A stretch of DNA of 64,000 nucleotides from Candidatus Melainabacteria bacterium (GTDB taxonomy: Bacteria; Cyanobacteriota; Vampirovibrionia; Obscuribacterales; Obscuribacteraceae): the NCBI GenBank assembly GCA_003963305.1, contig RXJR01000008.1, positions 1 through 64,000 of the forward strand. The letters run 5' to 3'. The translations under genes were made by a program, and so were the position numbers. The stretch's first letter is position 1, and each line of letters opens with the position of its first letter. Of the stretch, positions 44,307 to 52,396 are shown in pieces. Under the pieces are notes generated by a model. That model did no database searches and was not told the origin of the DNA. It saw nothing but the letters and a program-made list of their open reading frames with translations.

Positions 44307-44783
44307 ATGATCCTTTACGTCACCGCCGCTCTTGGTCACACCAACATCACCAAGAACAACGAAACAGGTGCAATTCACTTCAACACGGCGTCCGGCGTCT
44401 CAGAGGCGTACACGGGCGAATTCCAGATCATTGCCGACCATGGTGCTTACGTCGACGTCTTCGGTGACGTCGAGGTCGTCGCGGAGAACGGTTCCCACGT
44501 CTGTGGCTACTTCGGTTCGCGTATCGTTGCTCGTGTCGGCGCCATGGTCACTGCAGAAGAAGGGTGCCAGGTCTTTGCGGAGAACGGTTCGTTCGTTACG
44601 GCGTACGATGGTTCCCGCGTTGACGCGCTTTACGGTTCCCAGATCAAGGCTCGGTGTGGCAGCTTCGTCGTCGCCCATGAGGGCGCCCTCGTTGACCAGT
44701 TCACCGGTTGCAAGGTTGTGGACCCGTCCGGCAGTCTGGTTTCGTTGGGCACGATTGTGACAACGACGCTGATGGGCCGGTGA
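44307..44783 (+). CDS. Octapeptide-repeat beta-solenoid-like protein
   Basis: A 158-residue protein with about twelve consecutive 8-residue repeats of the form G-S-x-V-x-A-x-x from about residue 46 to 145, e.g. GSHVCGYF, GSRIVARV, GAMVTAEE, GCQVFAEN, GSFVTAYD, GSRVDALY, GSQIKARC, GSFVVAHE. Inward Val/Ile/Ala at fixed spacing and Gly at each turn suggest a narrow beta-helix. No signal peptide. GAAAGGAGATCGCC gives an excellent ribosome binding site before ATG 44307. Function unknown; cytoskeletal bactofilin-like or structural roles are guesses. Confidence 0.8.
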   Translation: MILYVTAALGHTNITKNNETGAIHFNTASGVSEAYTGEFQIIADHGAYVDVFGDVEVVAENGSHVCGYFGSRIVARVGAMVTAEEGCQVFAENGSFVTAYDGSRVDALYGSQIKARCGSFVVAHEGALVDQFTGCKVVDPSGSLVSLGTIVTTTLMGR

Positions 44784-44850
44784 TTTTGTCGCGTGTAAGC
44801 AAATGAGTTCGCCAGCTTCTGGTTGACGGACTCATTTGCTTGCGACAAAT
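44784..44850 (+). terminator. Long hairpin right after the octad-repeat gene
   Basis: TTTGTCGC plus AAGCAAATGAGT pair with ACTCATTTGCTT plus GCGACAAA, 20 bp with a 4-nt bulge, starting just after the stop codon. No U-tract follows, so it may protect the 3' end rather than terminate transcription. Confidence 0.55.
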
Positions 44851-44907
44851 CATGCCCCTTTCCCCGCAAAAAAAATTTGGATCTGGTCTACTATCGCTAG
44901 TAAAAGA

Positions 44908-45663
44908 CTAGTATTTCAGTGAAATGGAACCAACCACTCTGTCCAGGGTCTCCAGGCTTGGTACAAACTTCGCACGGGAGAGGTTTTCAGCGTACTTCTG
45001 GCTCTTTGCCAGAGGTAGATCTTTGGGCATTCCTGCAGCTTTGACCGGCCAGAAGAATGAGACGTAATACCGACCGTCTTTTGTCAGCCCCTGGAATGTG
45101 TAAAAAAAATCTGATTCGTTCACTGGTGGATCGCCGTTTCCGTAGACGCTGACGTATGAAACACCAGAGCCCTGAGTGAAGTTGACGCGCCTGGTTTGCG
45201 CGTGCAACATCTCATGTCCGTCCGAACCTGGCAAGATTGGCATGGTTTGCAGGCTTTTGTCTGAAGCGGCCGCTGTTACTTTCTTCAGATCCGAAATAAT
45301 TTTCTGAAATTCAGCTTGTTTCTTTCTGGGGAATACAGCCTGATATTCTGCCACTGGATAGATGAGCAGATGCGGCTCATTGAAGCTGTTATCCCCGTAC
45401 TGCAGTTTCTTTCCGTCGAAAATAATTCTTGTGTGCATGGGTGAGCCGCTCAGTGAAATATCGCCGTCTTCGCCGTAGGGGTCTTTCGGCACGATTTCCA
45501 CTTTCGTTGTTTTGGCTATTCCGGTCGTATCCAGCTCTATAGTGAGTTTGCTGACCGCTCCAGCCGTGGCGCTCTTTTGGGCCGGTGCTGCATTGCAGGC
45601 AGTTGAGGCGAAACCAATACTAATTGCGACCAGCGATGAAAGAGCAAACTTTAGCGATGTCAT
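44908..45663 (-). CDS. Exported protein of unknown function
   Basis: A 251-residue protein with an N-terminal signal (MTSLKFALSSLVAISIGFA, then STACNAAPA). The STAC sequence could be a poor lipobox; ordinary cleavage after CNA is as likely. The mature part contains SKLTIELDTTG, TRIIFDGKKLQYGDNSFNEP and YYVSFFWPVKAAG, with alternating beta-strands, and no motif I recognise. TGAGGATTTG precedes ATG 45663. It converges with the octad-repeat gene. Confidence 0.65.
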   Translation of the reverse strand: MTSLKFALSSLVAISIGFASTACNAAPAQKSATAGAVSKLTIELDTTGIAKTTKVEIVPKDPYGEDGDISLSGSPMHTRIIFDGKKLQYGDNSFNEPHLLIYPVAEYQAVFPRKKQAEFQKIISDLKKVTAAASDKSLQTMPILPGSDGHEMLHAQTRRVNFTQGSGVSYVSVYGNGDPPVNESDFFYTFQGLTKDGRYYVSFFWPVKAAGMPKDLPLAKSQKYAENLSRAKFVPSLETLDRVVGSISLKY

Positions 45664-45866
45664 GCACAAATCCTCAGCAATGAAACTGAAATATACACTG
45701 GTCGCCGGAAAAATTTAGAGGCACACCCCTGCCCGTCACGTTATTTTTGGCCATTTCGTACTCGGAAAATTCACAGTTTATTCCGGTAATAGTTCCTGAC
45801 CATCAAACATACTGCATCGAGTCAGTAGGCATGCGTCTTGGCGCAAATTCGAAAGGGAGCATAGAT

Positions 45867-46451
45867 ATGGGCAAACACCATCAGGGGGCCGGCGGTGCTG
45901 ATACCCACGGCGGAGCCGATAGCCGTAGTGGTGGCGACAGTCATCAGATACACGGTGGCAGTGAGACGCACTCTAGTCTTGACGCTGTGAGACATGAAAC
46001 ATTTGGATGCCCGCCGAAACATAGTGATGTTCAGACACCGTCACGTGTATCTAATGTGGTTGCCGACAATTCTGCGGGTGGATCGACTACACATCCGACT
46101 GAAGGAAGCATCGTCTCGCACCCAACCGAAGGAGGCACCACTACGCACCCGACTGAAGGAGGAGTGACTCCACCGCCTACAGACGGTGGTGTGAACAATC
46201 CGCCGACTGAGGGCGGAGAAACTCATCCACCTCCAACAGATGGCGGTGAAAATCCGCCACCTCGCCCTGATGTGCCTCCTCCACAACGGAAACATCATCA
46301 TGGTGGTGTCATATTGCCACCGCTTGAAATTGTCCAGCCTTTCGTGCGCATCGAGGCTGACAACGGCAATGAATCCACCATTACCACATCACCCAACGGA
46401 GGAAATCCGTCTATCACTGCACCTGGACGACCAGGCATAACAGTTCAGTAG
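45867..46451 (+). CDS. Low-complexity His/Gly/Pro/Thr repeat protein
   Basis: A 194-residue, probably disordered protein. Residues about 5-45 are Gly/His/Asp-rich (GAGGADTHGGADSRSGGD); residues about 75-150 carry short repeats THPTEGG, VSHPTEGG, PPPTDGG; then HHHGG. The His-rich part could bind metal. No signal peptide. AAAGGGAG precedes ATG 45867. No family recognised; composition and reading frame (few stops, consistent codon use) support a real gene. Confidence 0.6.
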   Translation: MGKHHQGAGGADTHGGADSRSGGDSHQIHGGSETHSSLDAVRHETFGCPPKHSDVQTPSRVSNVVADNSAGGSTTHPTEGSIVSHPTEGGTTTHPTEGGVTPPPTDGGVNNPPTEGGETHPPPTDGGENPPPRPDVPPPQRKHHHGGVILPPLEIVQPFVRIEADNGNESTITTSPNGGNPSITAPGRPGITVQ

Positions 46452-46468
46452 CGATGTAGATGAAGGTA

Positions 46469-46510
46469 AATCAAGCGTGCACTATTTTGGTGGCACGCTT
46501 GATTCTCTTT
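46469..46510 (+). terminator. Terminator of the low-complexity protein gene
   Basis: AATCAAGCGTGC and GCACGCTTGATT form a 12-bp stem followed by CTCTTTC. Confidence 0.75.
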
Positions 46511-46964
46511 CAGACCTCTATTGTGAATAATTAGTACCTGGAGTGGCTCTCAGAGCCTGGCGATAAGTGTGAAATTTCGGTGACCTGTTGATCGCCGCTC
46601 GTGCGAACCTGGTACCGAATATAGTGTTTATTCTTTTTGATTGGACTTGTTGTTAGATCTCGAGATCGATGTTTCCGGGCACGCCAGGCTCGACTGTGTC
46701 GGCGTTGTCGGTTTTGTGCTCGGAAGTTATCCTGGTCGTAATAAACACTTGAAATGGCTGCTGCAATTCGAGCAAATTGATGTTGTTCTCATTGCATCCT
46801 CAGCAGCGGCGGTTCGGTTACTCAGCGCAGTTTTTACACGCAACAGCAGGCTTTTACTTTCGGGCACGAAAGGGGGTGGCAAGTAGCTTCAAAGATCAGC
46901 TCGATCTCACGTTGACCGACCGGAACAGTGTTTTAATCTCATTCACTACCAGACGAGAACAATT
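46511..46964. other. Intergenic region
   Basis: No convincing ORF. GATCTCGAGATC palindrome at about 46656-46667. Probable promoter region of the next gene; no clear -10 assigned. Confidence 0.4.
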
Positions 46965-47432
46965 ATGAGTGCTCAGTTGACAGGGTTTCAGCTCGGCGGA
47001 TTGCTCAAACAGCGACGATATCAGGCGCAGGTTGGCCAGAGCGCCAACGCGATTAGCCTCGACGGAGGAAATTCCTGGTGGGAGTTCTATCTGGAAGACA
47101 AGGACTTCGCCATCGGCGGAGCCGTTACTCACAGTCTTCCGGCTCAGGAAGAATGGAACCCGATTCACGCGGGGCTCTCCTATTCAGTTGTCGAGGTCGG
47201 TTCGGACACCGATAGCCCGTTCCTCGTCGTTCGTTTTGGCTTTCCCGAAAGCCGGTCGTTCGTCTTCCGGGTGCGCACGCGGCCAATTCAGCTGGTTCGC
47301 ATTGACTCGGAGGGCAAAATGAGTGATGCCGGGACCGGTGACGAGCATACACTCGATGTTATCGAATACGTCGGGCGGGTCGAGGAAGTCTTGCCTGATT
47401 GGCGGGATCGGCCTCAGCGCGTGTTGCGCTGA
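46965..47432 (+). CDS. Hypothetical soluble protein
   Basis: A 155-residue protein with beta-rich composition: NSWWEFYLEDKDFAIGG, LVVRFGFPESRSFVFRV and TLDVIEYVGRVEEVLPDW. No recognised domain or signal peptide. It is followed by another small unknown (47535). The ribosome binding site (GACGAG) is weak. Codon use is of the high-GC type, supporting a real gene. Confidence 0.6.
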   Translation: MSAQLTGFQLGGLLKQRRYQAQVGQSANAISLDGGNSWWEFYLEDKDFAIGGAVTHSLPAQEEWNPIHAGLSYSVVEVGSDTDSPFLVVRFGFPESRSFVFRVRTRPIQLVRIDSEGKMSDAGTGDEHTLDVIEYVGRVEEVLPDWRDRPQRVLR

Positions 47433-47452
47433 GCCAATCTCGGCTGTCGATC

Positions 47453-47471
47453 TGGTGCCGTATGCGGTGCT
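47453..47471 (+). promoter_or_regulatory. GGTGC-CGTATGC-GGTGC element
   Basis: TGGTGCCGTATGCGGTGC, matching 35756 and 29119, 65 bp before the next start codon. Confidence 0.5.
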
Positions 47472-47534
47472 AATCGACGGGCGTCGTTAGTTGCAGTTCC
47501 TGTTTCCAACAATACTCTCTCGGAGGCATTCAGA

Positions 47535-47930
47535 ATGATGCGCCGTATCTCTATGTGGAACATCACCAAAGTGGTGAGTGCGAACATCACCGCTGGCAAG
47601 CCCAGTGTCGAGTCGCGGATGTACTCCGACTCGAACGTGCTTGCTGTGATCACCGTCGGCCGCGATCACAATTACCTTAATCCCGGGCATTACGTCGTTG
47701 TCGACCATGCTCTCGAGGGACCCGAAACGAGCTTGAGCGTTCGCATCACGCCCGCCGACGTCAATTTTGACCTGGAGTCTAACTGCGATCCTGCTTCGCA
47801 TTGGAAGTTCGTCGGCATCTTGCTCAGCCCTCGTGAGCCGGTGCCCTGTGCCGTTCATGTGCTGTCCGGCAAGACGGCGGAGGAGTCTTGCATCATATCA
47901 TGGCGTCAGCAAGATGCCTCGAATTCGTAA
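47535..47930 (+). CDS. Hypothetical small protein
   Basis: A 131-residue protein with no recognised family, probably a beta-sandwich (VLAVITVGRDHNYLNPGHYVVV, HVLSGKTAEESCIISW). GGAGGCATTCAG precedes the ATG. It has its own leader element and a perfect terminator 46 bp beyond the stop, so it forms a single-gene transcript. Confidence 0.65.
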   Translation: MMRRISMWNITKVVSANITAGKPSVESRMYSDSNVLAVITVGRDHNYLNPGHYVVVDHALEGPETSLSVRITPADVNFDLESNCDPASHWKFVGILLSPREPVPCAVHVLSGKTAEESCIISWRQQDASNS

Positions 47931-47976
47931 CGGTGTCATGATGCATTGAATTCATGGTCCGTCGAGGCGTTGGCCA

Positions 47977-48012
47977 GTGGACGCTCCTGTTCCGGAGCGT
48001 CCACCTTTTTTT
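47977..48012 (+). terminator. Terminator
   Basis: GTGGACGCTCC and GGAGCGTCCAC, an 11-bp perfect stem with a 6-nt loop, followed by C and seven T. Confidence 0.92.
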
Positions 48013-48055
48013 GGACCTTTGAGGCACCGCAGGTAGTACTATTAGGGGCTCGACA

Positions 48056-50413
48056 CTACTGAACCTGCGATGCCTGGCTCGCTTGCAATGAAAGCATTTT
48101 TCGGGCGTATGCGAATTGTTCAGGCGTAGGTTGGTCCGAGCATGACTGCATCGATTCTGTCTGCATCGATTCTGCCTGTGCAATCAGTGGCGTTTGTTGT
48201 GATTGCTGCGTAGCCGTGTATTGGCGAGCTGTTTCACTCGAACCTTTCTGGAAACGCTCAGCGGCCTCTGCTGCCAGGACTATAAATGCCTTGCCGACAC
48301 CTTTCTCTTTTGCCGTTATGGCATTGGCGAGGATGGTTGGGACATTGTTTGCCAACTGATAGGCATTCACATTGGTTGGCTCTACGCGCGGTATTTTATC
48401 CAGATGAGTTATGTCCACGGTGGTGGCGTCAGTCGCCAGCAGAGTTTCATCGTTGAATTGAGGAAGCGACCCGGCAAATTTTGTTGCTGGTTTTGCAAAT
48501 GCCAGAGTTCGGGAGGGTTTGTGAATGGCATAGTAGCCGCTCATATACTCGCGCCAGATTTGAGCCACTACGGTGCCGCCTGTGACATTGTGACCCTTAA
48601 CGGCTTGATTCTTATCACTGCCGCCCCAGACCGCCGTCACTGTATCGGGTGTGAACCCAGCAAACCAGATATCTCTGGCGCCGTCAGCGGTGCCCGTTTT
48701 GCCGGCAACTGGTATTCCTGGCAGGCGTGCCTGTGTGCCGGTACCTCTGTTGACTACATCTTGCATCGCATCGACAAGCGTTGCCACGCTAGCTGCAGGT
48801 AGATTGCTGCTCGGGGTAGCGCGGAAGGCAATCTTTTTGCCGTCCGCAGTATCTATTTCTCTCAGTGCTTGCGGCGGCATGTAAACACCATTTCTAGCTA
48901 GTGTGGCATAAGCCGTGGCCATCTCCAGTGGAGATACCGCACAAGTTCCTAGTGCCAGTGATGGATAGGGATCCATTTTTGATTGCAGTCCGGCAGCGCG
49001 GGCAGCGTCGATCACCGGTTGAATACCGGTCAGCATTGCAATGCGAATGGCGCAAATGTTTCGCGAATTAATCAAGGCATCGCGAACGGTCACCCATCCC
49101 TTGAACTGTCCGTCAAAATTTTTGGGTTTCCATGCCGGACCGCACTCTTCCTTGTATTCCAGCGGGGCATCATTGATCATCGAGTCAGGCTCGAGGATGC
49201 CGTTCATCAGACCGGCTAGATAAACAAATGGTTTGAAACACGAGCCGGCGGTGTGAGGAAATAGAGCTCGATTCCACTGATTGTCTTTGTAATCGCCTAC
49301 GCCTCCCACCATTGCTATAACAGCACTATCACTGACATTGAGCGACACCAATGCTCCCTGGTTGACGCCGCGTGGTGCATTCTTGATACCACGAGTCAGT
49401 TTTTCACTAGCCAATTTTTGAGCTTCAGGGTCGAGATTTGTGTACACTCTCAGGTCCTGTGTCCACATGCTGGGTCCGAATTCTCTTTTCACTTGCTCAA
49501 GAGCAAATGCGATGTAATAGGGATATTTGATCGGAGTGGCTCCCTTATTGAAAGCTAGCTTCTGTGACTTGAGAGTTTTTGCTTCTTCGCGCGAGATGTA
49601 GCCGTACTCGGCCATTTTGTCCAGCACATCATGCTGGCGGCTTATAGCGAGCTTGATATTTGCCGGATTTCCATAGACTGACGGCGATTTGATCAGCCCG
49701 GCTAGAAATGCCGATTCGGCGACATTTAATTGAGAAGCGTGCTTATTGAAGTAATTGTTGGCCGCCCTTTCGATACCATATACGCCACCGCCAAAGTAAA
49801 TCTCATTCAAGTAAGTCTCCATAATTTTGGCTTTCGAGAAGCGGTTTTCTGCGTCCCAGGAAAGGAATACTTCCTTGATTTTACGGGCGTAAGAACGATC
49901 ATTTTTATCCAGGTACAAGTTCTTCACCAACTGTTGAGTTATGGTGGAGCCACCTTCGACAATGTGTCCGGCTTCCCGGTTTCGCTTAAAAGCTCGAATT
50001 ACGCCTACAAAATCTATGCCGTGATGTTGGTAGAAGTGATGATCTTCTGCGGCAACTAGCGCCTTTTGCATGGCGACGGATACTTTTCCAAGCGCGACCG
50101 GTTGACGGTCTCTGTCTGCCCGCACGGTGCAAATATACTTGTCGTTCCGGTCAAAAAATTGGATGCCGCGATTCGCGTCCTTCAGTGTAGGTAACTTCGC
50201 CTCTCCAACTCGTAACTGTTCTCTCAAATGTGTCACACCGATGGCTGTGACTGTGAGCGCGAGCGACAGTGAAAATAGTGACCAGAAGGTCGTTTGCAGT
50301 AATGAATAGCGGCTTAGTTGGAACTTCGCCAATTGATTAGAAATTGATTCGCAATCTGTATTTGTGTCAGTATTTGATCGCGTATTTGTATTTGTACTGA
50401 TATTTGTGTGCAT
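48056..50413 (-). CDS. mrcA: Class A penicillin-binding protein (PBP1A type)
   Basis: A 785-residue inner-membrane peptidoglycan synthase. After a cytoplasmic N-terminus there is one membrane helix (about residues 45-65), then a GT51 glycosyltransferase domain with EDHHFYQHHGID and GGSTITQQLVKNLYL, and a transpeptidase domain with the S-C-F-K motif near residue 391, S-R-N, and K-T-G near residue 568. Both activities look intact. The cytoplasmic tail is odd: residues 5-20 are an Asn/Thr repeat (TNTNTRSNTDTNTD) encoded by a hexanucleotide repeat. The start at MHTNIS follows GGAAAGG; an ATG 12 codons upstream is less likely. Confidence 0.9.
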   Translation of the reverse strand: MHTNISTNTNTRSNTDTNTDCESISNQLAKFQLSRYSLLQTTFWSLFSLSLALTVTAIGVTHLREQLRVGEAKLPTLKDANRGIQFFDRNDKYICTVRADRDRQPVALGKVSVAMQKALVAAEDHHFYQHHGIDFVGVIRAFKRNREAGHIVEGGSTITQQLVKNLYLDKNDRSYARKIKEVFLSWDAENRFSKAKIMETYLNEIYFGGGVYGIERAANNYFNKHASQLNVAESAFLAGLIKSPSVYGNPANIKLAISRQHDVLDKMAEYGYISREEAKTLKSQKLAFNKGATPIKYPYYIAFALEQVKREFGPSMWTQDLRVYTNLDPEAQKLASEKLTRGIKNAPRGVNQGALVSLNVSDSAVIAMVGGVGDYKDNQWNRALFPHTAGSCFKPFVYLAGLMNGILEPDSMINDAPLEYKEECGPAWKPKNFDGQFKGWVTVRDALINSRNICAIRIAMLTGIQPVIDAARAAGLQSKMDPYPSLALGTCAVSPLEMATAYATLARNGVYMPPQALREIDTADGKKIAFRATPSSNLPAASVATLVDAMQDVVNRGTGTQARLPGIPVAGKTGTADGARDIWFAGFTPDTVTAVWGGSDKNQAVKGHNVTGGTVVAQIWREYMSGYYAIHKPSRTLAFAKPATKFAGSLPQFNDETLLATDATTVDITHLDKIPRVEPTNVNAYQLANNVPTILANAITAKEKGVGKAFIVLAAEAAERFQKGSSETARQYTATQQSQQTPLIAQAESMQTESMQSCSDQPTPEQFAYARKMLSLQASQASQVQ
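50359..50406 (-). repeat. Hexanucleotide repeat in the PBP1A N-terminus
   Basis: TATTTG occurs at 50359, 50371, 50383, 50389 and 50401, all in 6-bp register. Changes in copy number would stay in frame, altering only the length of the Asn/Thr tail. Confidence 0.7.
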
Positions 50414-50780
50414 TTGCGAGCCTTTCCGAATGCAAGAGAGAAACCGCATTGCGTAAGCAATGCGACCGATCAGTGTTTTTCTTCCAACGTGCTCTTCGAC
50501 GGTTGTCTCTTGAACCTTGTTCCGGGCTTCCCAGTTGTTGGTTTTGGGTTGTTTTGAGAGAGTGATGACTCAGGTGAGTGATGCGGAATGTTGATAGATA
50601 GCCGCAATATTTCGCCGTGTAATAAATGTTCACCGGAAAAATCTAGTGTGAGTTAGGCTACAAGCGAATTTCCACGATTAACCGGGCGATGCCTCAGCTG
50701 ACTTTCTTACTGTTGATTGTAAATTGCTGCAACTCGCACGCTTTGTCACCGTCTGTTTTGATCCGATTTAGGAGGTTGAA
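50414..50780. other. Divergent promoter region
   Basis: Between the PBP1A gene and the XRE gene. No ORF or strong repeat is seen. Confidence 0.4.
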
Positions 50781-51035
50781 ATGAATAGTCATAGAGAAAA
50801 TTTCTCGCTCGTGCGAGCCCTTGGCCTCGCCATACAGGAGCGGCGTTTAAAGCTAAACCTTTCGCAGAAGGAACTCGCTGAGGAAGCAGGAGTTGATCGC
50901 GCATATATCAGTAACATCGAACAAGCCAAGCGAAATCCCAGCTTGAGTGCCATGCGTAATCTCGCCACAGGATTGCGAACCAAGCTCTCCAGATTGATTG
51001 GAACCGCTGAGCGCATAGAGAACGAACTCGATTAA
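50781..51035 (+). CDS. XRE-family helix-turn-helix regulator
   Basis: An 84-residue Cro/CI-type DNA-binding protein: LGLAIQERRLKLNLSQKELAEEAGVD, recognition region RAYISNIEQAKRNPSLSAM, and an acidic C-terminus. It has the same layout as the XRE protein at 3449 but is clearly a different sequence. TAGGAGG precedes the ATG. It is divergent from PBP1A and convergent with the GT87-like gene. Target unknown. Confidence 0.88.
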   Translation: MNSHRENFSLVRALGLAIQERRLKLNLSQKELAEEAGVDRAYISNIEQAKRNPSLSAMRNLATGLRTKLSRLIGTAERIENELD

Positions 51036-51064
51036 CGCAGTGAAAGCCAGCGTAAGAGAATTAT

Positions 51065-52396
51065 TCAGGCCTGGGTTGGTTCGAGCGTATTGGTGCAGGC
51101 GATTGCCTTGTTGCAATTTCTGCTAAAAATGATCCATGAAATCAGACAGAACGGCAAGAGGAAGGCACAGTGCCAGTTTTGTGCGGCTTTGAATGGAATG
51201 TAGATTGCCATTAGTTGACTTCCGAACCAAAAAACCAGGAACGATAGCGACCAAATGCGCTCAAAAATGTCAGTGAGGCGGAACGAACTGTAGACTCCTA
51301 CTGCAGAGACTGACATCGCGAAAGGCACCGACAAAATAGCCAGGTCATAAAAGTTTGCATGCAGACCAAAGACGAAAGATAGTGCCAGACTAATGAACAG
51401 AGCGTGTCCATCGTATTTCCCATCACTAAGCAAAGCCTTTCGCCAGACCGCATAAGACGCAACCGCCGTCATCAAGGTAGTTGCTATGCCAAAGATTTGC
51501 AGTGGTTTGGGTGCAAAGATGTAGCCCAGAATGCAGCGCAAGTTTACACAAATGTCTCTGGGAGCGAAAAACTTTCCTTCATACGTGTCCCTCTCGACTG
51601 CCGCTAAAAACGCAGGATAGTTCAGCACCGTGTCGAAGCCCATTACACACGCGGCTCCCAGGTAGAGGATGATGCTCGTCACAATTAACGATGCAAAAGC
51701 TTTCCATTGCCTTTTGGCGATGAACATTACACCTGGTATCAAGCAGTGATGAGGTTTGGACAACGCAAAAAAGGCCAGAAGCACCCCGGCGAGGATTTGC
51801 TTATCCTTCCTCCACGCCAGGTATATGCCCGTCAGCAACGCTGCTAGCAAAAATCCAGTTTGACCGAGACAAATCGACTGGCGCGAACCAGGGCTGGCAA
51901 GCACCACAATCCAGAAGTAGAGCCAATCCAAAGGCTTGTCTTTCACCTTGATCACTTTGTTGACCATAACCACTGCAGCGATCACTTGCAAAAATGACCA
52001 AATTAGGTAGCCCTTCTCGAAAGGCAAAAACGTAAGTGGGATCACCAAAACGCAGAAGGGCGGCGTGTAGTACGAAGGGTTGCAGTGGGCCACGTCGACG
52101 TAGTAGTTGGGAGCTATGTGCGCGCAGATCCACTGTCGCTGAATCTCCAGGTCGTAAACGTGCTTTGGATCCACACGAGTCAACCATGCCAACGATAGCT
52201 GCTTCATGTAGTCGATGCCTTGTATTGGATTGACTTTCAAGTTGTCGGTGAAAACGTGGGTCGGCTGCGCGAAGAACGATACGAACTCCCAAACGGTCCA
52301 GCCCAGAAGAAACATACTGGCTGCAATGATGACGAGATCTGCCATCACTTGTTCAATCTTGTAGATAACGGACGCTAGCTTCCTAGACGCGTTCAT
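51065..52396 (-). CDS. GT87/DUF2029-like polytopic glycosyltransferase
   Basis: A 443-residue membrane protein with about ten hydrophobic segments. It resembles GT-C enzymes of the GT87/DUF2029 family, which transfer sugars from polyprenyl phosphates: long first loop with DPKHVYDLEIQRQW, then SYYTPPFCVLVIPLTFLPF, and a GQTGFLLAALLTGIYL segment typical of the family. The start (MNASRKL) overlaps the end of the SIS-transaldolase gene by 14 nt, so the two are translationally coupled. The coupling suggests that the sugar made by the fusion enzyme feeds a cell-surface glycan; that is inference. Confidence 0.75.
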   Translation of the reverse strand: MNASRKLASVIYKIEQVMADLVIIAASMFLLGWTVWEFVSFFAQPTHVFTDNLKVNPIQGIDYMKQLSLAWLTRVDPKHVYDLEIQRQWICAHIAPNYYVDVAHCNPSYYTPPFCVLVIPLTFLPFEKGYLIWSFLQVIAAVVMVNKVIKVKDKPLDWLYFWIVVLASPGSRQSICLGQTGFLLAALLTGIYLAWRKDKQILAGVLLAFFALSKPHHCLIPGVMFIAKRQWKAFASLIVTSIILYLGAACVMGFDTVLNYPAFLAAVERDTYEGKFFAPRDICVNLRCILGYIFAPKPLQIFGIATTLMTAVASYAVWRKALLSDGKYDGHALFISLALSFVFGLHANFYDLAILSVPFAMSVSAVGVYSSFRLTDIFERIWSLSFLVFWFGSQLMAIYIPFKAAQNWHCAFLLPFCLISWIIFSRNCNKAIACTNTLEPTQA

